From Prochilodus magdalenae (Eukaryota; Chordata; Actinopteri; Characiformes; Prochilodontidae): a stretch of DNA of 64,000 nucleotides. Position 1 is the stretch's first letter, and each line of letters opens with the position of its first letter. Below the pieces are notes generated by a model. The model did no database searches. It worked only from the letters and a program-made list of their open reading frames with translations, and was not told the origin of the DNA. Where the stretch lies: assembly GCA_024036415.1 (NCBI GenBank), contig JAMWET010006792.1, positions 55,001 through 119,000 of the forward strand, read 5' to 3'. Below are positions 37,901 to 48,365 of this stretch, one piece after another. The translations under genes and the position numbers were made by a program.

Positions 37901-40900
37901 TGTTGTGGACCCTTGTCAATCAAACTGTTTCGTGGTGATAGAGCGGGTGGAAGAAAAAACGTCTAAACCATTTAGAGTTGGAAATGTTATGGAAAGTAAG
38001 TAGGCTGTAATGCTAGCTATAGGGGACATATAGGCCGCAAAATGGACAAAAGATGCTTTAGCGTCGTGACCATCCAAAACTACACTCACTCTACCATACA
38101 AAACAGTTTGATTGACAAGGGTCCACAACAAGCAAACACACCTGTGTGTTAGACCTACCCTTTCCGTCAGAATTCGCAGTTTGTAAGTGTTTGGTACTGG
38201 TAAAAGTGGTTCACGTCTTTTGTGCTTTTGTGATTATGTTTATTAAAATCTTTTTTTTTCAGCCTTAGCTAAAATGATCATTGTCAAAGATTGTCCACTG
38301 AAGCTAACCCGCTATCCCCATTCCATCATGTTGTCATATACTACCTCTTAGTTGGTCTGCATGGTACTGCACATTGCTTCTGATGTGCTGGCTCCTCCCT
38401 GGCTCCAAATGCTCCACCCATTGCTCATACTTGCAGCTTATCATGGATATCATTAAGAGTGCTACTTAAACCCTGTCTGCTTGTTTTGTTAGTTGTTTGG
38501 TTTCTGATCCCTGCTTTGTCTCCGTGCCTTTGGAAATGTCTCTGTTGTTGCCTGCCTGTGTTATAAGCCCTGACTGTTATCTGGACTATGAGTTTGAAGA
38601 AATAACACTGCTCTATGTTTTCTCCTCACTTGTAAATCATTTTGAAGAATTTAAGGTCGTCTGTGCTTTGTCTGGCGATATGTTGCTTTGTGATCATTTT
38701 TTGTATACATTCCACAGATTGTTTAGTCTTAGGACAAATTGCTCCTTTAAATTCAGTCAAGAAACAATAGCTGCATTTGTAGAAATTTGTCATATTGTTG
38801 TTTGTTGTATGCAGAGGTGTTAATCACCTCAGCAAAATATGATTTTACCAGTGGTTACATTAGCATACAACTGTATGTATATAGTTATGGGGGAGACTTC
38901 AGTTTCACCTCACACCTGTACCATTAGGGTTTAAAGGGTTATTATAATTCGAAGTGTCTGTTGGCCATTGGAGGAGATCTTGTTTGTTTAAGACCATAAA
39001 CTCACGCTTGTAAATATTCCGCTGACTGATTCTGATACTGAATTCCCATTGGAATGCAGCAACACAGCAGAAGGACGATCACCTCATGCAGTCTCAAAGA
39101 TTACCTCCAACACGGCTCATAGTATTAAATATGTTGCTATTTATTTTTAGAATTCTGATTCATAGCCAGGCGCTAACCAGTACAGAGCTAATTAGCCAAG
39201 ATAAGCCAAGTGTCTCCTTTGCAATCTCTGGTGCCCCAAAGCTCATAGTCAGTGCAAACCTAGGTAAATTAAGTATGAGTCTGTGTAAACCAAGGGAGCA
39301 TTTGTTGGTTTGAGAGAAAAGTTTTAGTTTTTATTGGTGAAAAAAAAACATGTTGCTCCTGGCCTTGGCCTTGCATTTGGGTAAATAAAATAAAAAATTA
39401 AAAAATAAATAAAAACTTTCCCTTTAGAAGATTTCACCTGTGTCACTGTTGTTATGAATTATTTGAATGAATTACAAACATCACACAATGGTAGAAGACC
39501 ATAATGTTATGAAATGTTATGAAATTAGAATTTTTCATTTTCTATTGCATGATTCTGTTGGAGCCATGAAATAAACAGGAATTTTGATGTATCCAAAGTG
39601 TTTGGTACTGGTATAGTACCAAACACTTTGGGTACAGATATAAACAGCAGCCTTTATTTGTTCATAAGATTCCCATTAAGAACAAGTGACTAATTTTGTA
39701 TGGTAACTGAAATTTCATCGATGCAGCAAAAAAAAAAAAAAGAAGTGGACACATGCAATAAATTTGCCCCGTATTTGCTTTTTAGATACATGTGTTTTTG
39801 TGTAAGTAAATAGAAATGGGCCTAAATGTCGCTGTGATGTTATTTGACAGCAGACTGTAATGCAGTGTTACTAATGCCACTGCTGATGACCCTATTGACT
39901 TTGCTCGAAGAGATTAGTCAGGTTCATTAGCTTTTTCAATGCTCCGTCAAAGCCTTACCAGTAGATGGTAAAAGAGCTGTGTCGCCATCTGTAATATTGG
40001 TCCCTCATCGAGTGGGAAACAAAACTGTAACGTTTTATGTAACGTCCTCGTGTGAAAGACTCAGCATGAGCAATTTGGGGCACCCTGGAGTGCCATTCTG
40101 CATCCATGTACATTTGGATGAAATCATAATTGCTTACTTTGCACAAAGTGTACTAGCTGTCCCTCACGAATGGCTTTATAAAGAGATGTGTGGTGATGAA
40201 TGAGTGTGATATACAACCAACAGAAGCAGTGTGTGCTCATTGCACATCATTATTCCTTTTCTTCTGTCATGCAAATTATACACAGACACAGTTTGGTGAT
40301 TAATTTCTCCCAGTGGCCTAATAAGAAGACACACACACACAGACAAATGCGCACACATGCACGTGTGCACGCATCCTCTCAAACTGAGAAATAATTTCTC
40401 TCTGTTTAGATAGAAGACGGATAGAGCGCGGATTTACATATCATCCAAATCTGGCTGTCAGCCCTGTAAGCTGTCTGGCTATGAATAGAGGCATCGGCAC
40501 CACATTAAGCGCGTCTCAAGAGAACTCAAACCAGACCTGCGTCGTACTTCCTTATTCATTAGAGCTCCGTTTCATTTGGTGTGACAGTTTATTTTCGGAA
40601 TCTCTTACATACTATTTTCTCAGGCCCTTGGCAGGCTTTAGCCTCGCTCAGCTAAAATGCATGGTAGTCCCTTGATGGTAGTATTTCTGTTGTAACGAGC
40701 CCTAAAAAGCTGACAATTCAGTGTAATGCTATGAGAAGACATTCACACGATGGAGGAAGCTTAAGCAAATGCTTATTTTCTAGAAAAGTGTATGAACTGT
40801 AAATATACAGTAATATACTGAAGTCTTAGGCTGCTTAGAAGTGTCCATTTTGGTAGTAACAATCTGAGAAAATAAAAACAAAATTAAATAGGGTATTTAC

Positions 40901-43900
40901 TTTGCTTTTACAGAGATGCATCTATACACTTTGTTTCATTCTGAGCACAGGTACATGTTTTTGGTATTTGCAGATATCAGTGCAGTAATACGTAACTTGC
41001 TGTCTCTGAGCATCTTTTGTTTGGCTGAACTGAATTGAATTGAACTGGATTTTTGCCTTTTCCCCTTTTTTTCTTCAAAGAAATGATCTGCATACATGGT
41101 ACTCTCTTACGATGTACAGGTTGGCAACAGTAAGAGATACAAAATAACAATCACAGAACCTATAAATCTTTTCAGTCGCCTCCTTGTTTATTCAGGTTTA
41201 TTCATTGTTTGAATTGAGACCAAAAAACTACTTGGTCATTATTCTAGCGCTGTTTCTGTGATGAGGAGAACATATGTCAGATAGGAAGGTAGGTTACAAT
41301 GGATACACTAATGAAGAAAAACAAAGTTTGGTGACAGTTGGCTCTAATATTAGCCAACCATAGCCAGCTAACATTATCTCCCACTGTGAAACACTAAACT
41401 GACTCTTTCTGGTAAGAATGGGGAGCCAATTTCAAAAAAGTTGATGCTTCAACTCCAGCAGAGCGAGTTAAAGTAACATTTATAGTTTACTTAAGTGCTG
41501 CTCACCGCTGTAGCACAAACCCTGCTTCCAGAAATGTTTTTAGATATCCTGACTCATTTTCATAAATTCTTTGTTTTCTTTACGATTTGAGTCGCAGTAA
41601 ACTTTTGTGGCGAACGGCCGACTCACGTGGGCTTTCTGCACTGAGGCGTGACGTCGGCATGTGCCGAGGAGGTAACATCCAATGAGAAGAGTTGGATTTG
41701 CATACAGAGGTGTACGGCTCTCTGCGGGACTTATAAACAGGTTGTATTGGGCGTTGCCAGTTCGTTCTGTTATGTGTGTGCTGTATAAGTGAACAAGTGC
41801 TGTTGGGTATCCTAAAGGGGTGATCATTTGGGTGTGTTAATTATCTTCCATTACCAGTGATATTAGTGGCCTGGCTGCAGTTGCGGCCATTCAGCAACCC
41901 TGAGGGGTCCTGTTCTGCTATTTAGCTCCACCCATTTGGGAAGCACTTCATGCCTTTTAATAAAAAAGAGCTAAAATGTTTCCAACCGCCTCCGCTGCGT
42001 CTTTTCCAACGCCACACTACTATAAGAAACACGACAACAACAAATGATTTTTACTGAAAGATTTCTTCCTTATTCTGATTTCTGTTCCACCTTAAATAGC
42101 AGTGCAGTGACAATCTGGATCATTTAGGGTGGACAGGACAAATAGTTAAAAAAAAAAAAAAGTAGAAGCTGGCGATAACAAAGACAATTTCTGAGAAAAA
42201 AGATTACGTCCATTATATTTGGATATGCCTAGCCTTAGCTCTGCTTTAGTCAGCCCTTTTCTGACCAACAAGCCTGACACCTGAAACACAAGATCTGGCT
42301 TCATAGCAAGAAACGCCCAAAAAATCCAGTCTGTGTCGAGAGTACCTGCAAAGTTTGGCTTTTCCAGTAGGTGCTAATGTTATTTCAGTTCAGTTCATTT
42401 CAACTTTGTCATTATACCAATAAAGGGTTGTACAGTATAATGAATCACAGTCAGACTCCTTCTCCAGTGATGTTATATATATGTACATATGAACATATGG
42501 AAAATAAGAACTGAACTAGAACTGAGGTGCAGATAGCATATGCAGGAGGCAAAAACAGCTTTGTGCGCATATACAGTTTGTTGAGGTAGCAAAGTGTGGA
42601 ATTAAGTATGTGGTTGTAAACAGTATAAGATACAGTATCACACAAAAGTAAGTGCACCCCTCACATTTTTGTAAATATTTTATTATATCTTTCCATGGAA
42701 CAACACTGAAGATGTGACACAGTAGTCAGTGTAAAGCTTGTATACCAGTGTAAATTTGCTGTGCCCTCAAAATAACTCAACATACAACCACCATGTCTAA
42801 ACTGGCAAAGAAAGTGAGCACACCCCTAAGTGAGAATGGCCAAATTATGCCCAAAGGGTCATTATTGTGTCTGGCCACCATTAGTTTGTAGAACTGCCTT
42901 GACTAGAGCTTCACAGGTTGCCACTGGAATGACGACATCATGTAGCTGGTGGAAGTTGAAGACCTTGCGCTACCCCAACTTTCGTTTAAGGATATCCCAC
43001 AGATATTCAATAGGGTTTAGGTCTGGCACCTTTACCCTCAGTTTCTTTAGCAAGGCAGTGGTCGTCTTGGAGGTGTGTTTGGGGTCGTTATCATGTTGGA
43101 ATAGTTTCTGAAGGAAGGGGATCATGCTCTGCTTCAGTATGTCACAGTACATGTTAACATGGTGTTGAGGGCAGTCATCATAACGGTCTGCAAGCATAAC
43201 CCTGTGTCATGCAGCTGTCTGCCAATGGTGCTAACACTAGCACGAAAAACTCGTAGAAGTCTTCACAGCTCACTGAATGCTCATAAACATGACTACTGGG
43301 TCAATCTGCCCGCATGGCGATCAAATTGTCGGATCTCACTCTCCATATTTCTTGTTGGTCTCCCAGATCCTTCATGTGGCTAATGTATGCTTTTTCGTAT
43401 CCACTGCGGCCAACAGGGTGGTATGGTAGTATCCACACAACCAGTATGGTGCACAATGCATTAATAAGACCATCCCGCTTCCCAGAGCTCTACACTGAGA
43501 CCCAATTCTTCCAACTGCTCTAATTGCTTTGAAACTCTTCTCTGAGACATACTTCACTTATAAATGACAGCACCAGTCATTATAGAAAGCACACACAACA
43601 GGACAACATCACATAGTCAGCCAGGTACAGTATTAAGGCCCATACTTGCTTTTATCATATGCACAGCTGTATGTGCATGTCTCACGGTGTCAAACCTATC
43701 CACTAAGTTTCATTCCTGTTGGGTGATTCCTTCTGGGTGCTTTTTATTGTGCAGTGTATTTTAGTTATTGAGGCTTCTGTGTACTTCTCAGTTAAATATA
43801 TGTTTTTGTTGTTTTTCTAATATAAAAATGAATTTAGTCATTTTCACCGGAATTTGAATAAAAAAATTAAGGGCTCCATGCTATGAGTTTTGCACAGTAC

Positions 43901-46900
43901 TAAATATAGTTGTGGCAGTTTTTTGAATTTATTTGTCTAATTTTTTACTCTCTGTGTTTTGCATTGTCCAATTATGTATGCATCAGTTCTACCAGGACAG
44001 ATTCCATGTACAAGCAATTATACTTAGCCAGATAAGTGACTGAGATTCTAAGCACTTTGCTCACCATTTCCGTCCCATCAAAATTTCCATCCCTCCTGTA
44101 GAGCAGTGGTGGATGGATTTCCATTCCAGTTTAAATCCCAGACTCGACAATCAGGGTGGGACCAGTGGATGTAAATTTTACATGACTGTTCATACAAATA
44201 TAGGTTAAGATGCATAAGAGTGGCCAAATACAGAGAAAAGGACGGTGGGGTTAAAGCACTGGCGGGGCTTCCAGTGCCACTGTGTGAACAGTGCAGAATG
44301 TTTTTAAGATGTTTCAGGAATTACAAACTGGCTGTTCCCGCCCAGATGATACTGAGTTTGTCTGTTTGTTTGGGCAAAAGTGAAGCATTATCAAAGTCAG
44401 CGCATAACTGTTTATTTTATTTTATTAACATAAACCATATTAAGCACAGTTCATTAAATCATATGAAAGCAAGACTGCATAACCTTCCTCCAAAATGGGA
44501 AGACTTTTGCCCACATCTTCTGATTTGCAATCACTAATTTCATGTTTCATGTTTTAGTAACTGTGTTACAGATCGTCTGCTGTAACAATCCTTGTGTCTG
44601 CATGTGCAGTCATATGTGAACGTGTTCTTGGTTGTGACATTATCACAATAATGAGTTTAAACTGGTCCATTTGAACAGAATACTGTCGGTGATGGACCGG
44701 GTGTGGATGGTACATATTGATTGGTGCAATATTTACACGTGAAATGTATTTCTAAAAAGCACTATTGTATATTTCTAGATTGTGCTGGGAATGCTGAAGA
44801 CAAGCTGCAGTGAGATGTTATGATGTTAAAGTGTAGTCATTGGCACATTACTGCATGTATAATTATTCTATTTGGTGCTACAGTACAGCGTTGGTCCTTT
44901 GAGTACAAGGCTTGTTTAAGAAGCTCTTTGATTTTTTTTCTCTCCCACTATCCGCTGTTTCACATCTGACTTCTCTGGATAATTGGATGCTGGTTTTTTA
45001 TCTGCTTATGTCATGTTTCTGTTTCTTCTGTTTCCACAGGGGCGGATGAGAGGTTATAATTTAAAATTCCTAATTGAAATGTGCATAATCAAGCAGCTTG
45101 TCTTAAAAAAAAATATTATTCTATATATTTGTGATTTGATAAAAAAAAAAAAAAGGAACTCCCCTGCAGGCTATTTTGGTTGCATCACAACACTATTGTG
45201 TAATGTTTTAAGGGTGAAGGTGTCTGCAGTGTAACGAAGTTTAAGATTTCTCTGGCAGTGTCAGGAATCATCCTGTGCTTAAGATGTTTGTTTTGTGTTT
45301 TGATAATCAGCAGTCTTTAAGAATGTCTAAGACTTGTTTCTTACATAACTGTATAGTTTTTTTGGCAGCTATTCTAATGTACTGCATTAGGAATATGATA
45401 CAGTTTTAGTTCTATTTGATTTTAATAAATACAGATTACATAGTGTCATTATTTTTTTTTTTTGCTTTTTGTCTAGCACCATCACAGTGGATATAATTCA
45501 TTTCAGAAACTATTATTGAAGCAATTGTGAAAGAGGTAACGTACAACAAAAACGATGTTTGTGATGGAATAGTTCTCAGAGTTGGTATAAAGAGTTTTCA
45601 GAGATGGTGGAAAGAGGAGGATAAAATATCCAAACCAACCATTCTATTCTGACAGAGAATCGAGAAATGAACCAACAGCAGCCCAGCTTTGGTACAAGAG
45701 TTCCCTGTTTGTTGCTGTTATCTCTGCTATAGTATGGACTGTATAGACTGTATACCTTAACACATCCATTACCACAGTATGTGGGCTTCAGTTTGGAATA
45801 TATTTTCTTTTTATAAGCCAAGTCTTGAACGATTTTGCTATAAATTGTTCTGGCAGCCTCTGTTCACTCAGAATAGAACTCATTTATGCCTTCTATTCTG
45901 TGCAGACTTGCTTGGCCAACTGAGGTGATTTGTGCAATCAGTCCACTAATCTGTGTTCCTTAACAGCAGAAGTGTGCCCGCTGCTGCAGGGGAGAGACAA
46001 ACTGAACTTCTCCAACATGAACAGGTTTCTGTGAACATTGTGTAATTTATTTACAGGAAGGCAGTGACCTACGGTTTAGTTGTTAGGGTAATTAGTACAT
46101 TTTTTTATGTTTTAATTTAATCCAACATTGAGCATGTCTAAAGTGATCAGTTAGTTAATTAATCAGTCAATATCTCCACTGTATGTTTTTTTTTTTTTGG
46201 AAATATTTCATGGCACTCCTACATCTTTAGGTCTCCTACCTGTTTCAGTTCAGTGAGTACTTGTGAACTGAACAAACAACCATACCTGATCCAGATTTGC
46301 TCAGAATGCTGGTTTCTGCTGTGAGCCATCAGTTTAACAAAAGATGCAATGTGTTCAAAACTTTCCAAACTATGTATTTTCAAAAATAATTTACCGCTTG
46401 GAACGGGCATCAAGTACATATTAGAACTGCTGCCACATATTAGAATCACTGCCACAGAGGAAAACCTGAGGTAGGCTGTCTGTAGTAACCAAGCAGCTTC
46501 TATGTGAAAGCTTGCTTAATAACGTTACAGTATATTTCCTGTATTAGCAGAGACGTCTGAAATATCCTGGAGATAAATAAATTTTGCTTTCATAAGGTGA
46601 CCTCATAGTCTGACCTCATAGACTCCAGTGTGTGTGTGTGTGTGCTTCCCTCTGGGCTGCTGTTGGTTCATCACTCGATTCTCTGTCAGAATAAAAATGG
46701 CATGTTTTTATGGTGGGTTTGGATATTTTAGCCTTCTCTTTCTACCTACTCTGAAAACCATTCTGTCACAAACTGTTTTTGGTGTACGTTACCTTTTTAC
46801 AGTTGCTTCAATAATAGTTGCTCTCATCTGTGTTTGATTCACAGATAGCTTCTGTATCAGTAATATACATGTATTTAGGTAATGGCAAAGCTGCTGTCTA

Positions 46901-47184
46901 CTCCCTGCGTGCAACAATTTCCAGTGATAATTATGTCATGTTGTCCCACCTCTTCTTTAGGTGTGAAAGCCGTGTTCTCTGGCCACTATCACCGCAACGC
47001 AGGGGGGTGCCATGATGGGCTTGACATGGTGGTGACCTCAGCTATTGGCTGCCAACTGGGTGAGGACACACATGGAGTCAGAGTGGTGGTGGTGACTGCT
47101 GATGAGATCATCCATCGCTACCACAGTCTGGACCAGTTAAGCAAGAAGGGAGTGGATGAAGATCTTAAGAAACTTCTGGCATGA
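22878..47184 (+). CDS. cpped1: CPPED1 calcineurin-like metallophosphatase (complete)
   Basis: CPPED1 is a cytosolic serine/threonine phosphoprotein phosphatase of the calcineurin-like metallophosphoesterase fold; in mammals it acts on AKT1 and affects glucose uptake. Four exons join to 930 bp, 309 residues plus TGA (human 314). All introns are GT..AG and all interrupt a codon after its first base (phase 1). The start ATG is in a good context (GGCGATGG). Motifs: [10 protein letters not shown] (33-42, metal ligand D38), G-D-L-V-H-A-M-P (87-94, D88), S-G-N-H-D-L-G-N (123-130, N125 and H126 catalytic pair), W-G-D-D-Y-F-S-F-W (144-152), Q-H-I-P-L-Y (202-207, H203) and [10 protein letters not shown] (242-251, H244 and H246). 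The full set of metal-binding residues is present, so the product should be active. It faces away from SHISA9 and towards ERCC4. Confidence 0.97.
22942..24020 (+). other. CPPED1 intron 1, 5' part
   Basis: Intronic sequence with no recognised repeat. Its right edge passes directly into the satellite array. Confidence 0.8.
24021..26450. repeat. 54-bp satellite array in CPPED1 intron 1
   Basis: About 43 tandem units built on CACACATACAGACGCTGTAT, AATATACACTCTACACAGTA and CACACAATATACAC (54 bp; first full units start at 24021 and 24075). Variants alternate TGTATAATATAC/TGTACAATATAC and AATATACACC/AATACACACC/AATGTACACC. The array is regular to about 25080, then increasingly broken by partial units (25081-26130). 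Because 54 is 18 codons and the unit lacks stops in several frames, it produces long false reading frames on both strands (up to 474 codons). Confidence 0.97.
26451..26670. mobile_element. DNA-transposon fragment (family C)
   Basis: Immediately after the satellite, blocks such as CATGGCCCCGTGTGAAAAAG, TGTTTGCCCC, TAATAACTGGTTGGGCCAC and CAGCGCTGTGGAGGAATTTT follow each other in the order known from a common teleost cut-and-paste transposon. It breaks off after about 200 bp. The superfamily is not assigned. Confidence 0.6.
26671..27640 (+). other. CPPED1 intron 1, 3' part
   Basis: AT-rich intron sequence; nothing recognised. It ends at the acceptor TACTTCATAG. Confidence 0.8.
27641..27859 (+). 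CDS. cpped1: CPPED1 exon 2
   Basis: Acceptor TACTTCATAG (AG at 27639-27640); 219 bp; donor CAGGTAAGG (GT at 27860-27861). It encodes [19 protein letters not shown] through C-G-D-L-V-H-A-M-P, with the first two metal-binding motifs. Confidence 0.97.
27860..33737 (+). other. CPPED1 intron 2
   Basis: A 5.9-kb intron without a confidently identified mobile element, unusual in this repeat-dense window. Two less AT-rich stretches, about 30430-30730 and 31240-31620, have the look of conserved non-coding sequence, but this needs another genome. A C-run lies at 29647-29670. Confidence 0.7.
33738..34160 (+). CDS. cpped1: CPPED1 exon 3
   Basis: Acceptor ATCTTCTACAG (AG at 33736-33737); 423 bp; donor GCAGGTACAG (GT at 34161-34162). 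It carries the G-N-H-D motif, the W-G-D-D-Y-F-S-F-W block and H-I-P-L-Y. Confidence 0.97.
34161..37847 (+). other. CPPED1 intron 3, first part
   Basis: AT-rich intron sequence. It contains a small Tc1-like family A derivative at 34978-35145; otherwise nothing was recognised. Confidence 0.6.
34978..35145 (+). mobile_element. Tc1-like family A, deletion derivative
   Basis: It opens with CATATACACTCATCATCAAA, the same end as the element at 51397-52104, and retains the internal blocks TCCACTCACAG and CACAAAGACAAAAGCGGGAC that correspond to 51618-51670 there. GAGTGTATAT repeated at its right side (35109-35118 and 35131-35140) is the inverted end. Most of the interior is deleted. Confidence 0.65.
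37848..38187. mobile_element. 340-bp foldback element with 33-bp perfect stem
   Basis: Segment 37898-37930 is the exact reverse complement of 38101-38133 (33 bp). The match continues imperfectly outward: GTCTAAAACACAAG pairs with the CTGTGTGTTAGAC side, GAATTCTCATGGAAA pairs with TTTCCGTCAGAATTC, and CTTACAAAC (37848-37856) pairs with GTTTGTAAG (38179-38187). The arms are about 85 bp around a 170-bp centre. There is no transposase. It lies in CPPED1 intron 3. Confidence 0.85.
38188..41605 (+). other. CPPED1 intron 3, middle part
   Basis: Intron sequence. It includes a perfect hairpin at 39593-39631. A pyrimidine-rich stretch at about 38390-38620 resembles retroelement end sequence but has no boundaries. 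Nothing else was recognised. Confidence 0.55.
39593..39631. repeat. Perfect 16-bp stem hairpin
   Basis: CCAAAGTGTTTGGTAC, a 7-base loop (TGGTATA), then GTACCAAACACTTTGG. The left arm plus loop start (AAGTGTTTGGTACTGGTA) also occurs at about 38185-38202, overlapping the right edge of the foldback element. Confidence 0.9.
41606..42016 (+). mobile_element. Probable solo LTR (411 bp)
   Basis: The segment begins TGTGGCGAACGGCC and ends CCAACGCCACA, so the first and last seven bases (TGTGGCG..CGCCACA) are inverted copies. Inside are a CCAAT motif (about 41679), a TATA-like box (TTATAAACAG, 41731-41740) and AATAAA (41959-41964), in the order of a U3-R-U5 structure. It is GC-richer than the intron around it. 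No clear target duplication is seen, so the outer boundaries carry some doubt. Confidence 0.65.
42017..42637 (+). other. CPPED1 intron 3, stretch between LTR and Tc1-like relic
   Basis: AT-rich intron sequence in which I recognise nothing. Confidence 0.5.
42638..43165 (-). mobile_element. Tc1-like transposon, C-terminal transposase and end
   Basis: The left end (CACAAAAGTAAGTGCACCCC) and interior match a common Tc1-like family of fish. On the minus strand, 43197-42970 encodes [12 protein letters not shown] and, after a short gap, [16 protein letters not shown], hallmarks of the catalytic DDE domain. The frame is shortened by deletions compared with the usual 340-residue transposase. Confidence 0.85.
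43166..43770 (-). mobile_element. Tc1-like N-terminal part joined to family A end
   Basis: On the minus strand, [15 protein letters not shown] (near 43240-43195) is a Tc1 helix-turn-helix segment. Further right, 43430-43765 matches family A at 51935-52090, e.g. ATTAATAAGACC, TGTCAAACCTA and AAGTTTCATTCCTGTTGG. The order suggests either one heavily deleted element or a second copy beside the one at 42638-43165. Frames are broken. Confidence 0.7.
43771..45503 (+). other. CPPED1 intron 3, stretch between Tc1 relics and foldback
   Basis: AT-rich intron sequence without recognised elements. Confidence 0.5.
45504..46822. mobile_element. 1.3-kb foldback element next to CPPED1 exon 4
   Basis: The arm 45504-45686 is the imperfect reverse complement of 46652-46822. 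Matching blocks are AACCAACAGCAGCCCAG against CTGGGCTGCTGTTGGTT, ATTCTGACAGAGAATCGAG against CTCGATTCTCTGTCAGAAT, AAATATCCAAACC against GGTTTGGATATTT, GTAACGTACA against TGTACGTTAC, and TATTATTGAAGCAATTG against the CAGTTGCTTCAATAATA side. About 965 bp lies between the arms and has no recognised coding sequence. The right arm ends 139 bases before exon 4. Confidence 0.8.
46961..47184 (+). CDS. cpped1: CPPED1 exon 4 (terminal)
   Basis: Acceptor CACCTCTTCTTTAG (AG at 46959-46960); it encodes [15 protein letters not shown] through K-K-L-L-A and TGA (47182-47184). It supplies the last two histidine metal ligands. Confidence 0.97.
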
Positions 47185-47331
47185 GCTTCATTATATTAGG
47201 TTTTCCTGAGCTCATTTTGGAGTATGGAGAAACCATACTTCACAAGTTCCTGTACTTTGGCACCAAAGTTGGCATCCCTGGAAATGTATTTGTAATTGTT
47301 CAGTACATTTTTTTAAGAAAGTAAAATCTAA

Positions 47332-47337
47332 AATAAA
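47332..47337 (+). terminator. CPPED1 polyadenylation signal
   Basis: AATAAA about 148 bases after the CPPED1 stop codon, the first canonical hexamer downstream, giving a short 3' untranslated region. Confidence 0.7.
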
Positions 47338-48109
47338 AACAAAATTGGAAACACAGACCTGTTCGCAGAATCATTCGCAGTAATTTTAGCCACAAAAGCA
47401 CATGACCAAGGGCAATCAAAAGTATTACTTTAGGTTTTTCGTATGAAGATGGTGATTCAGTAGAACTACAGTGTCAAAATCTAACACTTTACCAGACATT
47501 TGAATGATTATTTAAATAGGAAATGATGGTTTAAAACATGCACTGCATCAGATAATAGGAAAACTCTATTTCATTCATATGAGTCAGGCAATGATCAAAG
47601 TTTTTGCTTTACAACCAGTCCGTGCCCCAGTTAAAAAAAAAAAAAAAGTAACTTTACTGAAAAATATTCATATAATGTAGATGATGAAAAATGAGGATGA
47701 TATAAATGCGCTTAAAAAGCATATTACTGAGCTAAAATCCAGGTCCCTTAATCAGAAATCCATTCACACCAATCTAAGAAACTGGAGTATGCTGTTTACA
47801 CGACCCCTTTAATGAGCACGCTACTGTCAAAATCCAGAAATATTCTTATTGGTGTGCATGTAGACAAACTATTTCAGTTTTTTTGTGGGGGTTAAGTGAC
47901 TTTAGCACTGTTCATGCTGAGTATCAATAGAGGATGTGATGCTCAAGAACTTACAGAAACAAATCAGAAGTTCCTGCTAGCACCATCTGCATAAGCAGAA
48001 ATTTAAACAGCCAATTTTATATCCATTGTGTCTGGAATTTCAGTTTTGGCAAGACATTTTTGTATCAGTGCCCTGCAACCAATAATAAATTGAATTTACC
48101 ATGACATGG
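47338..48109. other. Intergenic stretch after CPPED1
   Basis: AT-rich; no gene or repeat family recognised apart from a short A-run at 47634-47647. Confidence 0.5.
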
Positions 48110-48365
48110 TAATACACTGGCAGAGTGGTGCAGCGCGTAGCTCTGTCGCCACACAGCACATAGGGCCTGGGCTTGATTCCTGCATGGGGCGTCTGGGGTC
48201 CTTTCTGTGTAGAGCTTGCATGTTCTCCCCATGTCTGTGTGGGTTTCCTCCCACAAAGATAAAGCTGTCAGGTGATTTGGAAATGCTGTTGTCCCTCTAG
48301 ATGTGAGTGTGTGAATGAATGTGTTTGTGTTCGCCCCACAATGGATTAGCGGCTTGTTCAGTGTT
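48110..48365 (+). mobile_element. tRNA-derived SINE relic
   Basis: The head has A-box-like GTGGTGCAGCGCGTAGCTCT and B-box-like GGGCTTGATTCCTGC, the internal RNA polymerase III promoter arrangement. The body has TTGCATGTTCTCCCCATGTC, TGTGTGGGTTTCCTCCCACA, and a GTGTGAATGAATGTGTTTGT tail region, standard for a teleost tRNA-type SINE. It is degenerate and not a functional tRNA gene. Confidence 0.75.

Noticed and set aside
38390..38820. 108-codon plus-strand frame and LTR-like sequence
   Set aside because: Pyrimidine-rich intron sequence with no LTR boundaries, no splice fit and no recognised domain; not strong enough to list as an element.
48110..48200. A tRNA gene
   Set aside because: A- and B-box-like motifs are present but the arms do not fold into a clean cloverleaf and the SINE body follows directly.
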